A stretch of DNA of 64,000 bases from Pyropia haitanensis (lineage: Eukaryota > Rhodophyta > Bangiophyceae > Bangiales > Bangiaceae), in assembly GCA_008729055.1 (NCBI GenBank), contig SDUX01000007.1, positions 2,741,712-2,805,711 of the forward strand, read 5' to 3'. Position numbers and translations under genes: made by a program. This document shows, piece by piece, positions 1 through 13,120 of the stretch. Within the stretch, counting starts at the first letter, position 1, and each line of letters starts with the position of its first letter. The notes under the pieces are model-generated. The model ran no database searches. It had not been told where the DNA came from and saw only the letters and a list, made by a program, of their open reading frames with translations.

Positions 1-3000
1 TCCACTGCGCGTCCCGCTGGTCACACTGGCGTGGACGGTGTGAGGGCGGAAATTTTGGCACCGTCCGTCGCACCTGGCTGTCGGGACCCCCACGTGCCGA
101 AAACCATCCCACAAACTTGACACGTGGACACCGGCGCTCCACAAAACACTCGTTGCATCCAACGGACGCGCCAACAACCGGGTCGGCCAACCACCCCATG
201 CACGACCGTGCGGGTGGAACGTCGGACATCGAGCGGGCGGATGTATGGCTGGAATAAAGGATGCGAGCCAATTCGGCCGCCGGATCGCGTGCAGCATTGC
301 TGTACACGCAAAAGTGGGCAAAAGTGGGCAAATGTAGGCAAAAGTGGGTAAGAAGCGGCCAACCACCTCATGCACGACCATGCGGGTCGAACCGAGGACG
401 TCGAGCGGGCGGATCTATGGCTGGAACAAAGTATGCGAGCCAATTCGGCCGCCGGATCGTGCGCAGCATTGGTGTACACGCAAAAGTGGGCAAAAGTGGG
501 CAAAAGTGGGCAAAAGTGGGTAGGAAGTGGGTAAGAAGTGGGCAAACAGTGGGCAAAAAGTGGGCAATTTTGGGACAGAAATGGACAATTGGGGGCAAGA
601 AGTTTCCAAAACTGCAAAGAAAATGGACGTGAAAGTGGCCAGAAAGTGGTCCAACAGTGGCCAGAAAAGGCGCCGCGCCACCCACACTGTCCACTGCGCG
701 TCCCGCTGGTCACACTGGCGTGGACGGTGTGAGGGCGGAAATTTTGGCACCGTCCGTCGCACCTGGCTGTCGGGACCCCCACGTGCCGAAAACCATCCCA
801 CAAACTTGACACGTGGACACCGGCGCTCCACAAAACACTCGTTGCATCCAACGGACGCGCCAACAACCGGGTCGGCCAACCACCCCATGCACGACCGTGC
901 GGGTGGAACGTCGGACATCGAGCGGGCGGATGTATGGCTGGAATAAAGGATGCGAGCCAATTCGGCCGCCGGATCGCGTGCAGCATTGCTGTACACGCAA
1001 AAGTGGGCAAAAGTGGGCAAATGTAGGCAAAAGTGGGTAAGAAGCGGCCAACCACCTCATCCACGACCGTGCGGGTCGAACCGAGGACGTCGAGCGGGCG
1101 GATCTATGGCTGGAACAAAGTATGCGAGCCAATTCGGCCGCCGGATCGTGCGCAGCATTGGTGTACACGCAAAAGTGGGCAAAAGTGGGCAAAAGTGGGC
1201 AAAAGTGGGTAGGAAGTGGGTAAGAAGTGGGCAAACAGTGGGCAAAAAGTGGGCAATTTTGGGACCGAAATGGACAATTGGGGGCAAGAAGTTTCCAAAA
1301 CTGCAAAGAAAATGGACGTGAAAGTGGCCAGAAAGTGGTCCAACAGTGGCCAGAAAAGGCGCCGCGCCACCCACACTGTCCACTGCGCGTCCCGCTGGTC
1401 ACACTGGCGTGGACGGTGTGAGGGCGGAAATTTTGGCACCGTCCGTCGCACCTGGCTGTCGGGACCCCCACGTGCCGAAAACCATCCCACAAACTTGACA
1501 CGTGGACACCGGCGCTCCACAAAACACTCGTTGCATCCAACGGACGCGCCAACAACCGGGTCGGCCAACCACCCCATGCACGACCGTGCGGGTGGAACGT
1601 CGGACATCGAGCGGGCGGATGTATGGCTGGAATAAAGGATGCGAGCCAATTCGGCCGCCGGATCGCGTGCAGCATTGCTGTACACGCAAAAGTGGGCAAA
1701 AGTGGGCAAATGTAGGCAAAAGTGGGTAAGAAGCGGCCAACCACCTCATCCACGACCGTGCGGGTCGAACCGAGGACGTCGAGCGGGCGGATCTATGGCT
1801 GGAACAAAGTATGCGAGCCAATTCGGCAGCCGGATCGTGCGCAGCATTGGTGTACACGCAAAAGTGGGCAAAAGTGGGCAAAAGTGGGCAAAAGTGGGTA
1901 GGAAGTGGGTAAGAAGTGGGCAAACAGTGGGCAAAAAGTGGGCAATTTTGGGACAGAAATGGACAATTGGGGGCAAGAAGTTTCCAAAACTGCAAAGAAA
2001 ATGGACGTGAAAGTGGCCAGAAAGTGGTCCAACAGTGGCCAGAAAAGGCGCCGCGCCACCCACACTGTCCACTGCGCGTCCCGCTGGTCACACTGGCGTG
2101 GACGGTGTGAGGGCGGAAATTTTGGCACCGTCCGTCGCACCTGGCTGTCGGGACCCCCACGTGCCGAAAACCATCCCACAAACTTGACACGTGGACACCG
2201 GCGCTCCACAAAACACTCGTTGCATCCAACGGACGCGCCAACAACCGGGTCGGCCAACCACCCCATGCACGACCGTGCGGGTGGAACGTCGGACATCGAG
2301 CGGGCGGATGTATGGCTGGAATAAAGGATGCGAGCCAATTCGGCCGCCGGATCGCGTGCAGCATTGCTGTACACGCAAAAGTGGGCAAAAGTGGGCAAAT
2401 GTAGGCAAAAGTGGGTAAGAAGCGGCCAACCACCTCATCCACGACCGTGCGGGTCGAACCGAGGACGTCGAGCGGGCGGATCTATGGCTGGAACAAAGTA
2501 TGCGAGCCAATTCGGCGCCGGATCGTGCGCAGCATTGGTGTACACGCAAAAGTGGGCAAAAGTGGGCAAAAGTGGGCAAAAGTGGGTAGGAAGTGGGTAA
2601 GAAGTGGGCAAACAGTGGGCAAAAAGTGGGCAATTTTGGGACCGAAATGGACAATTGGGGGCAAGAAGTTTCCAAAACTGCAAAGAAAATGGACGTGAAA
2701 GTGGCCAGAAAGTGGTCCAACAGTGGCCAGAAAAGGCGCCGCGCCACCCACACTGTCCACTGCGCGTCCCGCTGGTCACACTGGCGTGGACGGTGTGAGG
2801 GCGGAAATTTTGGCACCGTCCGTCGCACCTGGCTGTCGGGACCCCCACGTGCCGAAAACCATCCCACAAACTTGACACGTGGACACCGGCGCTCCACAAA
2901 ACACTCGTTGCATCCAACGGACGCGCCAACAACCGGGTCGGCCAACCACCCCATGCACGACCGTGCGGGTGGAACGTCGGACATCGAGCGGGCGGATGTA

Positions 3001-6000
3001 TGGCTGGAATAAAGGATGCGAGCCAATTCGGCCGCCGGATCGCGTGCAGCATTGCTGTACACGCAAAAGTGGGCAAAAGTGGGCAAATGTAGGCAAAAGT
3101 GGGTAAGAAGCGGCCAACCACCTCATCCACGACCGTGCGGGTCGAACCGAGGACGTCGAGCGGGCGGATCTATGGCTGGAACAAAGTATGCGAGCCAATT
3201 CGGCGCCGGATCGTGCGCAGCATTGGTGTACACGCAAAAGTGGGCAAAAGTGGGCAAAAGTGGGCAAAAGTGGGTAGGAAGTGGGTAAGAAGTGGGCAAA
3301 CAGTGGGCAAAAAGTGGGCAATTTTGGGACCGAAATGGACAATTGGGGGCAAGAAGTTTCCAAAACTGCAAAGAAAATGGACGTGAAAGTGGCCAGAAAG
3401 TGGTCCAACAGTGGCCAGAAAAGGCGCCGCGCCACCCACACTGTCCACTGCGCGTCCCGCTGGTCACACTGGCGTGGACGGTGTGAGGGCGGAAATTTTG
3501 GCACCGTCCGTCGCACCTGGCTGTCGGGACCCCCACGTGCCGAAAACCATCCCACAAACTTGACACGTGGACACCGGCGCTCCACAAAACACTCGTTGCA
3601 TCCAACGGACGCGCCAACAACCGGGTCGGCCAACCACCCCATGCACGACCGTGCGGGTGGAACGTCGGACATCGAGCGGGCGGATGTATGGCTGGAATAA
3701 AGGATGCGAGCCAATTCGGCCGCCGGATCGCGTGCAGCATTGCTGTACACGCAAAAGTGGGCAAAAGTGGGCAAATGTAGGCAAAAGTGGGTAAGAAGCG
3801 GCCAACCACCTCATCCACGACCGTGCGGGTCGAACCGAGGACGTCGAGCGGGCGGATCTATGGCTGGAACAAAGTATGCGAGCCAATTCGGCAGCCGGAT
3901 CGTGCGCAGCATTGGTGTACACGCAAAAGTGGGCAAAAGTGGGCAAAAGTGGGCAAAAGTGGGTAGGAAGTGGGTAAGAAGTGGGCAAACAGTGGGCAAA
4001 AAGTGGGCAATTTTGGGACCGAAATGGACAATTGGGGGCAAGAAGTTTCCAAAACTGCAAAGAAAATGGACGTGAAAGTGGCCAGAAAGTGGTCCAACAG
4101 TGGCCAGAAAAGGCGCCGCGCCACCCACACTGTCCACTGCGCGTCCCGCTGGTCACACTGGCGTGGACGGTGTGAGGGCGGAAATTTTGGCACCGTCCGT
4201 CGCACCTGGCTGTCGGGACCCCCACGTGCCGAAAACCATCCCACAAACTTGACACGTGGACACCGGCGCTCCACAAAACACTCGTTGCATCCAACGGACG
4301 CGCCAACAACCGGGTCGGCCAACCACCCCATGCACGACCGTGCGGGTGGAACGTCGGACATCGAGCGGGCGGATGTATGGCTGGAATAAAGGATGCGAGC
4401 CAATTCGGCCGCCGGATCGCGTGCAGCATTGCTGTACACGCAAAAGTGGGCAAAAGTGGGCAAATGTAGGCAAAAGTGGGTAAGAAGCGGCCAACCACCT
4501 CATCCACGACCGTGCGGGTCGAACCGAGGACGTCGAGCGGGCGGATCTATGGCTGGAACAAAGTATGCGAGCCAATTCGGCCGCCGGATCGTGCGCAGCA
4601 TTGGTGTACACGCAAAAGTGGGCAAAAGTGGGCAAAAGTGGGCAAAAGTGGGTAGGAAGTGGGTAAGAAGTGGGCAAACAGTGGGCAAAAAGTGGGCAAT
4701 TTTGGGACCGAAATGGACAATTGGGGGCAAGAAGTTTCCAAAACTGCAAAGAAAATGGACGTGAAAGTGGCCAGAAAGTGGTCCAACAGTGGCCAGAAAA
4801 GGCGCCGCGCCACCCACACTGTCCACTGCGCGTCCCGCTGGTCACACTGGCGTGGACGGTGTGAGGGCGGAAATTTTGGCACCGTCCGTCGCACCTGGCT
4901 GTCGGGACCCCCACGTGCCGAAAACCATCCCACAAACTTGACACGTGGACACCGGCGCTCCACAAAACACTCGTTGCATCCAACGGACGCGCCAACAACC
5001 GGGTCGGCCAACCACCCCATGCACGACCGTGCGGGTGGAACGTCGGACATCGAGCGGGCGGATGTATGGCTGGAATAAAGGATGCGAGCCAATTCGGCCG
5101 CCGGATCGCGTGCAGCATTGCTGTACACGCAAAAGTGGGCAAAAGTGGGCAAATGTAGGCAAAAGTGGGTAAGAAGCGGCCAACCACCTCATCCACGACC
5201 GTGCGGGTCGAACCGAGGACGTCGAGCGGGCGGATCTATGGCTGGAACAAAGTATGCGAGCCAATTCGGCAGCCGGATCGTGCGCAGCATTGGTGTACAC
5301 GCAAAAGTGGGCAAAAGTGGGCAAAAGTGGGCAAAAGTGGGTAGGAAGTGGGTAAGAAGTGGGCAAACAGTGGGCAAAAAGTGGGCAATTTTGGGACCGA
5401 AATGGACAATTGGGGGCAAGAAGTTTCCAAAACTGCAAAGAAAATGGACGTGAAAGTGGCCAGAAAGTGGTCCAACAGTGGCCAGAAAAGGCGCCGCGCC
5501 ACCCACACTGTCCACTGCGCGTCCCGCTGGTCACACTGGCGTGGACGGTGTGAGGGCGGAAATTTTGGCACCGTCCGTCGCACCTGGCTGTCGGGACCCC
5601 CACGTGCCGAAAACCATCCCACAAACTTGACACGTGGACACCGGCGCTCCACAAAACACTCGTTGCATCCAACGGACGCGCCAACAACCGGGTCGGCCAA
5701 CCACCCCATGCACGACCGTGCGGGTGGAACGTCGGACATCGAGCGGGCGGATGTATGGCTGGAATAAAGGATGCGAGCCAATTCGGCCGCCGGATCGCGT
5801 GCAGCATTGCTGTACACGCAAAAGTGGGCAAAAGTGGGCAAATGTAGGCAAAAGTGGGTAAGAAGCGGCCAACCACCTCATGCACGACCATGCGGGTCGA
5901 ACCGAGGACGTCGAGCGGGCGGATCTATGGCTGGAACAAAGTATGCGAGCCAATTCGGCAGCCGGATCGTGCGCAGCATTGGTGTACACGCAAAAGTGGG

Positions 6001-8265
6001 CAAAAGTGGGCAAAAGTGGGCAAAAGTGGGTAGGAAGTGGGTAAGAAGTGGGCAAACAGTGGGCAAAAAGTGGGCAATTTTGGGACCGAAATGGACAATT
6101 GGGGGCAAGAAGTTTCCAAAACTGCAAAGAAAATGGACGTGAAAGTGGCCAGAAAGTGGTCCAACAGTGGCCAGAAAAGGCGCCGCGCCACCCACACTGT
6201 CCACTGCGCGTCCCGCTGGTCACACTGGCGTGGACGGTGTGAGGGCGGAAATTTTGGCACCGTCCGTCGCACCTGGCTGTCGGGACCCCCACGTGCCGAA
6301 AACCATCCCACAAACTTGACACGTGGACACCGGCGCTCCACAAAACACTCGTTGCATCCAACGGACGCGCCAACAACCGGGTCGGCCAACCACCCCATGC
6401 ACGACCGTGCGGGTGGAACGTCGGACATCGAGCGGGCGGATGTATGGCTGGAATAAAGGATGCGAGCCAATTCGGCCGCCGGATCGCGTGCAGCATTGCT
6501 GTACACGCAAAAGTGGGCAAAAGTGGGCAAATGTAGGCAAAAGTGGGTAAGAAGCGGCCAACCACCTCATGCACGACCATGCGGGTCGAACCGAGGACGT
6601 CGAGCGGGCGGATCTATGGCTGGAACAAAGTATGCGAGCCAATTCGGCAGCCGGATCGTGCGCAGCATTGGTGTACACGCAAAAGTGGGCAAAAGTGGGC
6701 AAAAGTGGGCAAAAGTGGGTAGGAAGTGGGTAAGAAGTGGGCAAACAGTGGGCAAAAAGTGGGCAATTTTGGGACCGAAATGGACAATTGGGGGCAAGAA
6801 GTTTCCAAAACTGCAAAGAAAATGGACGTGAAAGTGGCCAGAAAGTGGTCCAACAGTGGCCAGAAAAGGCGCCGCGCCACCCACACTGTCCACTGCGCGT
6901 CCCGCTGGTCACACTGGCGTGGACGGTGTGAGGGCGGAAATTTTGGCACCGTCCGTCGCACCTGGCTGTCGGGACCCCCACGTGCCGAAAACCATCCCAC
7001 AAACTTGACACGTGGACACCGGCGCTCCACAAAACACTCGTTGCATCCAACGGACGCGCCAACAACCGGGTCGGCCAACCACCCCATGCACGACCGTGCG
7101 GGTGGAACGTCGGACATCGAGCGGGCGGATGTATGGCTGGAATAAAGGATGCGAGCCAATTCGGCCGCCGGATCGCGTGCAGCATTGCTGTACACGCAAA
7201 AGTGGGCAAAAGTGGGCAAATGTAGGCAAAAGTGGGTAAGAAGCGGCCAACCACCTCATGCACGACCATGCGGGTCGAACCGAGGACGTCGAGCGGGCGG
7301 ATCTATGGCTGGAACAAAGTATGCGAGCCAATTCGGCAGCCGGATCGTGCGCAGCATTGGTGTACACGCAAAAGTGGGCAAAAGTGGGCAAAAGTGGGCA
7401 AAAGTGGGTAGGAAGTGGGTAAGAAGTGGGCAAACAGTGGGCAAAAAGTGGGCAATTTTGGGACCGAAATGGACAATTGGGGGCAAGAAGTTTCCAAAAC
7501 TGCAAAGAAAATGGACGTGAAAGTGGCCAGAAAGTGGTCCAACAGTGGCCAGAAAAGGCGCCGCGCCACCCACACTGTCCACTGCGCGTCCCGCTGGTCA
7601 CACTGGCGTGGACGGTGTGAGGGCGGAAATTTTGGCACCGTCCGTCGCACCTGGCTGTCGGGACCCCCACGTGCCGAAAACCATCCCACAAACTTGACAC
7701 GTGGACACCGGCGCTCCACAAAACACTCGTTGCATCCAACGGACGCGCCAACAACCGGGTCGGCCAACCACCCCATGCACGACCGTGCGGGTGGAACGTC
7801 GGACATCGAGCGGGCGGATGTATGGCTGGAATAAAGGATGCGAGCCAATTCGGCCGCCGGATCGCGTGCAGCATTGCTGTACACGCAAAAGTGGGCAAAA
7901 GTGGGCAAATGTAGGCAAAAGTGGGTAAGAAGCGGCCAACCACCTCATGCACGACCATGCGGGTCGAACCGAGGACGTCGAGCGGGCGGATCTATGGCTG
8001 GAACAAAGTATGCGAGCCAATTCGGCGCCGGATCGTGCGCAGCATTGGTGTACACGCAAAAGTGGGCAAAAGTGGGCAAAAGTGGGCAAAAGTGGGTAGG
8101 AAGTGGGTAAGAAGTGGGCAAACAGTGGGCAAAAAGTGGGCAATTTTGGGACCGAAATGGACAATTGGGGGCAAGAAGTTTCCAAAACTGCAAAGAAAAT
8201 GGACGTGAAAGTGGCCAGAAAGTGGTCCAACAGTGGCCAGAAAAGGCGCCGCGCCACCCACACTG
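1..8265 (+). repeat. Left block, monomers M1-M12, heterogeneous alleles
   Basis: Monomers start at 1, 690, 1379, 2068, 2756, 3444, 4133, 4822, 5511, 6200, 6889 and 7578. M4, M5 and M12 are 688 bp because subunit B has GGCGCC instead of GGCAGCC. M1, M2 and M7 have GGCCGCC there, and the remaining copies have GGCAGCC. M2-M8 read CATCCACGACCGTGC, while M1 and M9 onward read CATGCACGACCATGC. M1 and M3 have GGGACAGAAA; the others have GGGACCGAAA. The alleles combine as a mosaic rather than as linked haplotypes. Confidence 0.92.
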
Positions 8266-11200
8266 TCCACTGCGCGTCCCGCTGGTCACACTGGCGTGGA
8301 CGGTGTGAGGGCGGAAATTTTGGCACCGTCCGTCGCACCTGGCTGTCGGGACCCCCACGTGCCGAAAACCATCCCACAAACTTGACACGTGGACACCGGC
8401 GCTCCACAAAACACTCGTTGCATCCAACGGACGCGCCAACAACCGGGTCGGCCAACCACCCCATGCACGACCGTGCGGGTGGAACGTCGGACATCGAGCG
8501 GGCGGATGTATGGCTGGAATAAAGGATGCGAGCCAATTCGGCCGCCGGATCGCGTGCAGCATTGCTGTACACGCAAAAGTGGGCAAAAGTGGGCAAATGT
8601 AGGCAAAAGTGGGTAAGAAGCGGCCAACCACCTCATGCACGACCATGCGGGTCGAACCGAGGACGTCGAGCGGGCGGATCTATGGCTGGAACAAAGTATG
8701 CGAGCCAATTCGGCAGCCGGATCGTGCGCAGCATTGGTGTACACGCAAAAGTGGGCAAAAGTGGGCAAAAGTGGGCAAAAGTGGGTAGGAAGTGGGTAAG
8801 AAGTGGGCAAACAGTGGGCAAAAAGTGGGCAATTTTGGGACCGAAATGGACAATTGGGGGCAAGAAGTTTCCAAAACTGCAAAGAAAATGGACGTGAAAG
8901 TGGCCAGAAAGTGGTCCAACAGTGGCCAGAAAAGGCGCCGCGCCACCCACACTGTCCACTGCGCGTCCCGCTGGTCACACTGGCGTGGACGGTGTGAGGG
9001 CGGAAATTTTGGCACCGTCCGTCGCACCTGGCTGTCGGGACCCCCACGTGCCGAAAACCATCCCACAAACTTGACACGTGGACACCGGCGCTCCACAAAA
9101 CACTCGTTGCATCCAACGGACGCGCCAACAACCGGGTCGGCCAACCACCCCATGCACGACCGTGCGGGTGGAACGTCGGACATCGAGCGGGCGGATGTAT
9201 GGCTGGAATAAAGGATGCGAGCCAATTCGGCCGCCGGATCGCGTGCAGCATTGCTGTACACGCAAAAGTGGGCAAAAGTGGGCAAATGTAGGCAAAAGTG
9301 GGTAAGAAGCGGCCAACCACCTCATGCACGACCATGCGGGTCGAACCGAGGACGTCGAGCGGGCGGATCTATGGCTGGAACAAAGTATGCGAGCCAATTC
9401 GGCAGCCGGATCGTGCGCAGCATTGGTGTACACGCAAAAGTGGGCAAAAGTGGGCAAAAGTGGGCAAAAGTGGGTAGGAAGTGGGTAAGAAGTGGGCAAA
9501 CAGTGGGCAAAAAGTGGGCAATTTTGGGACCGAAATGGACAATTGGGGGCAAGAAGTTTCCAAAACTGCAAAGAAAATGGACGTGAAAGTGGCCAGAAAG
9601 TGGTCCAACAGTGGCCAGAAAAGGCGCCGCGCCACCCACACTGTCCACTGCGCGTCCCGCTGGTCACACTGGCGTGGACGGTGTGAGGGCGGAAATTTTG
9701 GCACCGTCCGTCGCACCTGGCTGTCGGGACCCCCACGTGCCGAAAACCATCCCACAAACTTGACACGTGGACACCGGCGCTCCACAAAACACTCGTTGCA
9801 TCCAACGGACGCGCCAACAACCGGGTCGGCCAACCACCCCATGCACGACCGTGCGGGTGGAACGTCGGACATCGAGCGGGCGGATGTATGGCTGGAATAA
9901 AGGATGCGAGCCAATTCGGCCGCCGGATCGCGTGCAGCATTGCTGTACACGCAAAAGTGGGCAAAAGTGGGCAAATGTAGGCAAAAGTGGGTAAGAAGCG
10001 GCCAACCACCTCATGCACGACCATGCGGGTCGAACCGAGGACGTCGAGCGGGCGGATCTATGGCTGGAACAAAGTATGCGAGCCAATTCGGCAGCCGGAT
10101 CGTGCGCAGCATTGGTGTACACGCAAAAGTGGGCAAAAGTGGGCAAAAGTGGGCAAAAGTGGGTAGGAAGTGGGTAAGAAGTGGGCAAACAGTGGGCAAA
10201 AAGTGGGCAATTTTGGGACCGAAATGGACAATTGGGGGCAAGAAGTTTCCAAAACTGCAAAGAAAATGGACGTGAAAGTGGCCAGAAAGTGGTCCAACAG
10301 TGGCCAGAAAAGGCGCCGCGCCACCCACACTGTCCACTGCGCGTCCCGCTGGTCACACTGGCGTGGACGGTGTGAGGGCGGAAATTTTGGCACCGTCCGT
10401 CGCACCTGGCTGTCGGGACCCCCACGTGCCGAAAACCATCCCACAAACTTGACACGTGGACACCGGCGCTCCACAAAACACTCGTTGCATCCAACGGACG
10501 CGCCAACAACCGGGTCGGCCAACCACCCCATGCACGACCGTGCGGGTGGAACGTCGGACATCGAGCGGGCGGATGTATGGCTGGAATAAAGGATGCGAGC
10601 CAATTCGGCCGCCGGATCGCGTGCAGCATTGCTGTACACGCAAAAGTGGGCAAAAGTGGGCAAATGTAGGCAAAAGTGGGTAAGAAGCGGCCAACCACCT
10701 CATGCACGACCATGCGGGTCGAACCGAGGACGTCGAGCGGGCGGATCTATGGCTGGAACAAAGTATGCGAGCCAATTCGGCAGCCGGATCGTGCGCAGCA
10801 TTGGTGTACACGCAAAAGTGGGCAAAAGTGGGCAAAAGTGGGCAAAAGTGGGTAGGAAGTGGGTAAGAAGTGGGCAAACAGTGGGCAAAAAGTGGGCAAT
10901 TTTGGGACCGAAATGGACAATTGGGGGCAAGAAGTTTCCAAAACTGCAAAGAAAATGGACGTGAAAGTGGCCAGAAAGTGGTCCAACAGTGGCCAGAAAA
11001 GGCGCCGCGCCACCCACACTGTCCACTGCGCGTCCCGCTGGTCACACTGGCGTGGACGGTGTGAGGGCGGAAATTTTGGCACCGTCCGTCGCACCTGGCT
11101 GTCGGGACCCCCACGTGCCGAAAACCATCCCACAAACTTGACACGTGGACACCGGCGCTCCACAAAACACTCGTTGCATCCAACGGACGCGCCAACAACC

Positions 11201-13120
11201 GGGTCGGCCAACCACCCCATGCACGACCGTGCGGGTGGAACGTCGGACATCGAGCGGGCGGATGTATGGCTGGAATAAAGGATGCGAGCCAATTCGGCCG
11301 CCGGATCGCGTGCAGCATTGCTGTACACGCAAAAGTGGGCAAAAGTGGGCAAATGTAGGCAAAAGTGGGTAAGAAGCGGCCAACCACCTCATGCACGACC
11401 ATGCGGGTCGAACCGAGGACGTCGAGCGGGCGGATCTATGGCTGGAACAAAGTATGCGAGCCAATTCGGCAGCCGGATCGTGCGCAGCATTGGTGTACAC
11501 GCAAAAGTGGGCAAAAGTGGGCAAAAGTGGGCAAAAGTGGGTAGGAAGTGGGTAAGAAGTGGGCAAACAGTGGGCAAAAAGTGGGCAATTTTGGGACCGA
11601 AATGGACAATTGGGGGCAAGAAGTTTCCAAAACTGCAAAGAAAATGGACGTGAAAGTGGCCAGAAAGTGGTCCAACAGTGGCCAGAAAAGGCGCCGCGCC
11701 ACCCACACTGTCCACTGCGCGTCCCGCTGGTCACACTGGCGTGGACGGTGTGAGGGCGGAAATTTTGGCACCGTCCGTCGCACCTGGCTGTCGGGACCCC
11801 CACGTGCCGAAAACCATCCCACAAACTTGACACGTGGACACCGGCGCTCCACAAAACACTCGTTGCATCCAACGGACGCGCCAACAACCGGGTCGGCCAA
11901 CCACCCCATGCACGACCGTGCGGGTGGAACGTCGGACATCGAGCGGGCGGATGTATGGCTGGAATAAAGGATGCGAGCCAATTCGGCCGCCGGATCGCGT
12001 GCAGCATTGCTGTACACGCAAAAGTGGGCAAAAGTGGGCAAATGTAGGCAAAAGTGGGTAAGAAGCGGCCAACCACCTCATGCACGACCATGCGGGTCGA
12101 ACCGAGGACGTCGAGCGGGCGGATCTATGGCTGGAACAAAGTATGCGAGCCAATTCGGCAGCCGGATCGTGCGCAGCATTGGTGTACACGCAAAAGTGGG
12201 CAAAAGTGGGCAAAAGTGGGCAAAAGTGGGTAGGAAGTGGGTAAGAAGTGGGCAAACAGTGGGCAAAAAGTGGGCAATTTTGGGACCGAAATGGACAATT
12301 GGGGGCAAGAAGTTTCCAAAACTGCAAAGAAAATGGACGTGAAAGTGGCCAGAAAGTGGTCCAACAGTGGCCAGAAAAGGCGCCGCGCCACCCACACTGT
12401 CCACTGCGCGTCCCGCTGGTCACACTGGCGTGGACGGTGTGAGGGCGGAAATTTTGGCACCGTCCGTCGCACCTGGCTGTCGGGACCCCCACGTGCCGAA
12501 AACCATCCCACAAACTTGACACGTGGACACCGGCGCTCCACAAAACACTCGTTGCATCCAACGGACGCGCCAACAACCGGGTCGGCCAACCACCCCATGC
12601 ACGACCGTGCGGGTGGAACGTCGGACATCGAGCGGGCGGATGTATGGCTGGAATAAAGGATGCGAGCCAATTCGGCCGCCGGATCGCGTGCAGCATTGCT
12701 GTACACGCAAAAGTGGGCAAAAGTGGGCAAATGTAGGCAAAAGTGGGTAAGAAGCGGCCAACCACCTCATGCACGACCATGCGGGTCGAACCGAGGACGT
12801 CGAGCGGGCGGATCTATGGCTGGAACAAAGTATGCGAGCCAATTCGGCAGCCGGATCGTGCGCAGCATTGGTGTACACGCAAAAGTGGGCAAAAGTGGGC
12901 AAAAGTGGGCAAAAGTGGGTAGGAAGTGGGTAAGAAGTGGGCAAACAGTGGGCAAAAAGTGGGCAATTTTGGGACCGAAATGGACAATTGGGGGCAAGAA
13001 GTTTCCAAAACTGCAAAGAAAATGGACGTGAAAGTGGCCAGAAAGTGGTCCAACAGTGGCCAGAAAAGGCGCCGCGCCACCCACACTGTCCACTGCGCGT
13101 CCCGCTGGTCACACTGGCGT

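Noticed and set aside
33..66. Rho-independent terminator
   Set aside because: The hairpin is not followed by a T-run and has an 18-base loop; the setting is a eukaryotic-type satellite without genes.
309..348. Telomeric repeat (TTAGGC or similar)
   Set aside because: Only GTAGGC occurs, once per monomer, inside the 10-bp minisatellite. There is no tandem telomeric hexamer.
1..689. The whole monomer as four 172-bp units (4 x 172 = 688)
   Set aside because: Only A and B align. D and C show no visible similarity to them or to each other beyond the short G-rich repeat, so the arithmetic fit appears coincidental.
1..689. CENP-B box
   Set aside because: No match to TTCG....A..CGGG on either strand. 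The nearest TTCG, in TTCGGCCGCCGGATC, lacks the required A and CGGG.
527..946. 139-codon plus-strand frame (GTG start) repeated in almost every monomer
   Set aside because: The lysine/tryptophan-rich start is just translation of the GTGGGCAAA short repeat. It overlaps several other open frames, and identical copies about 90 times over reflect the satellite, not a gene family.
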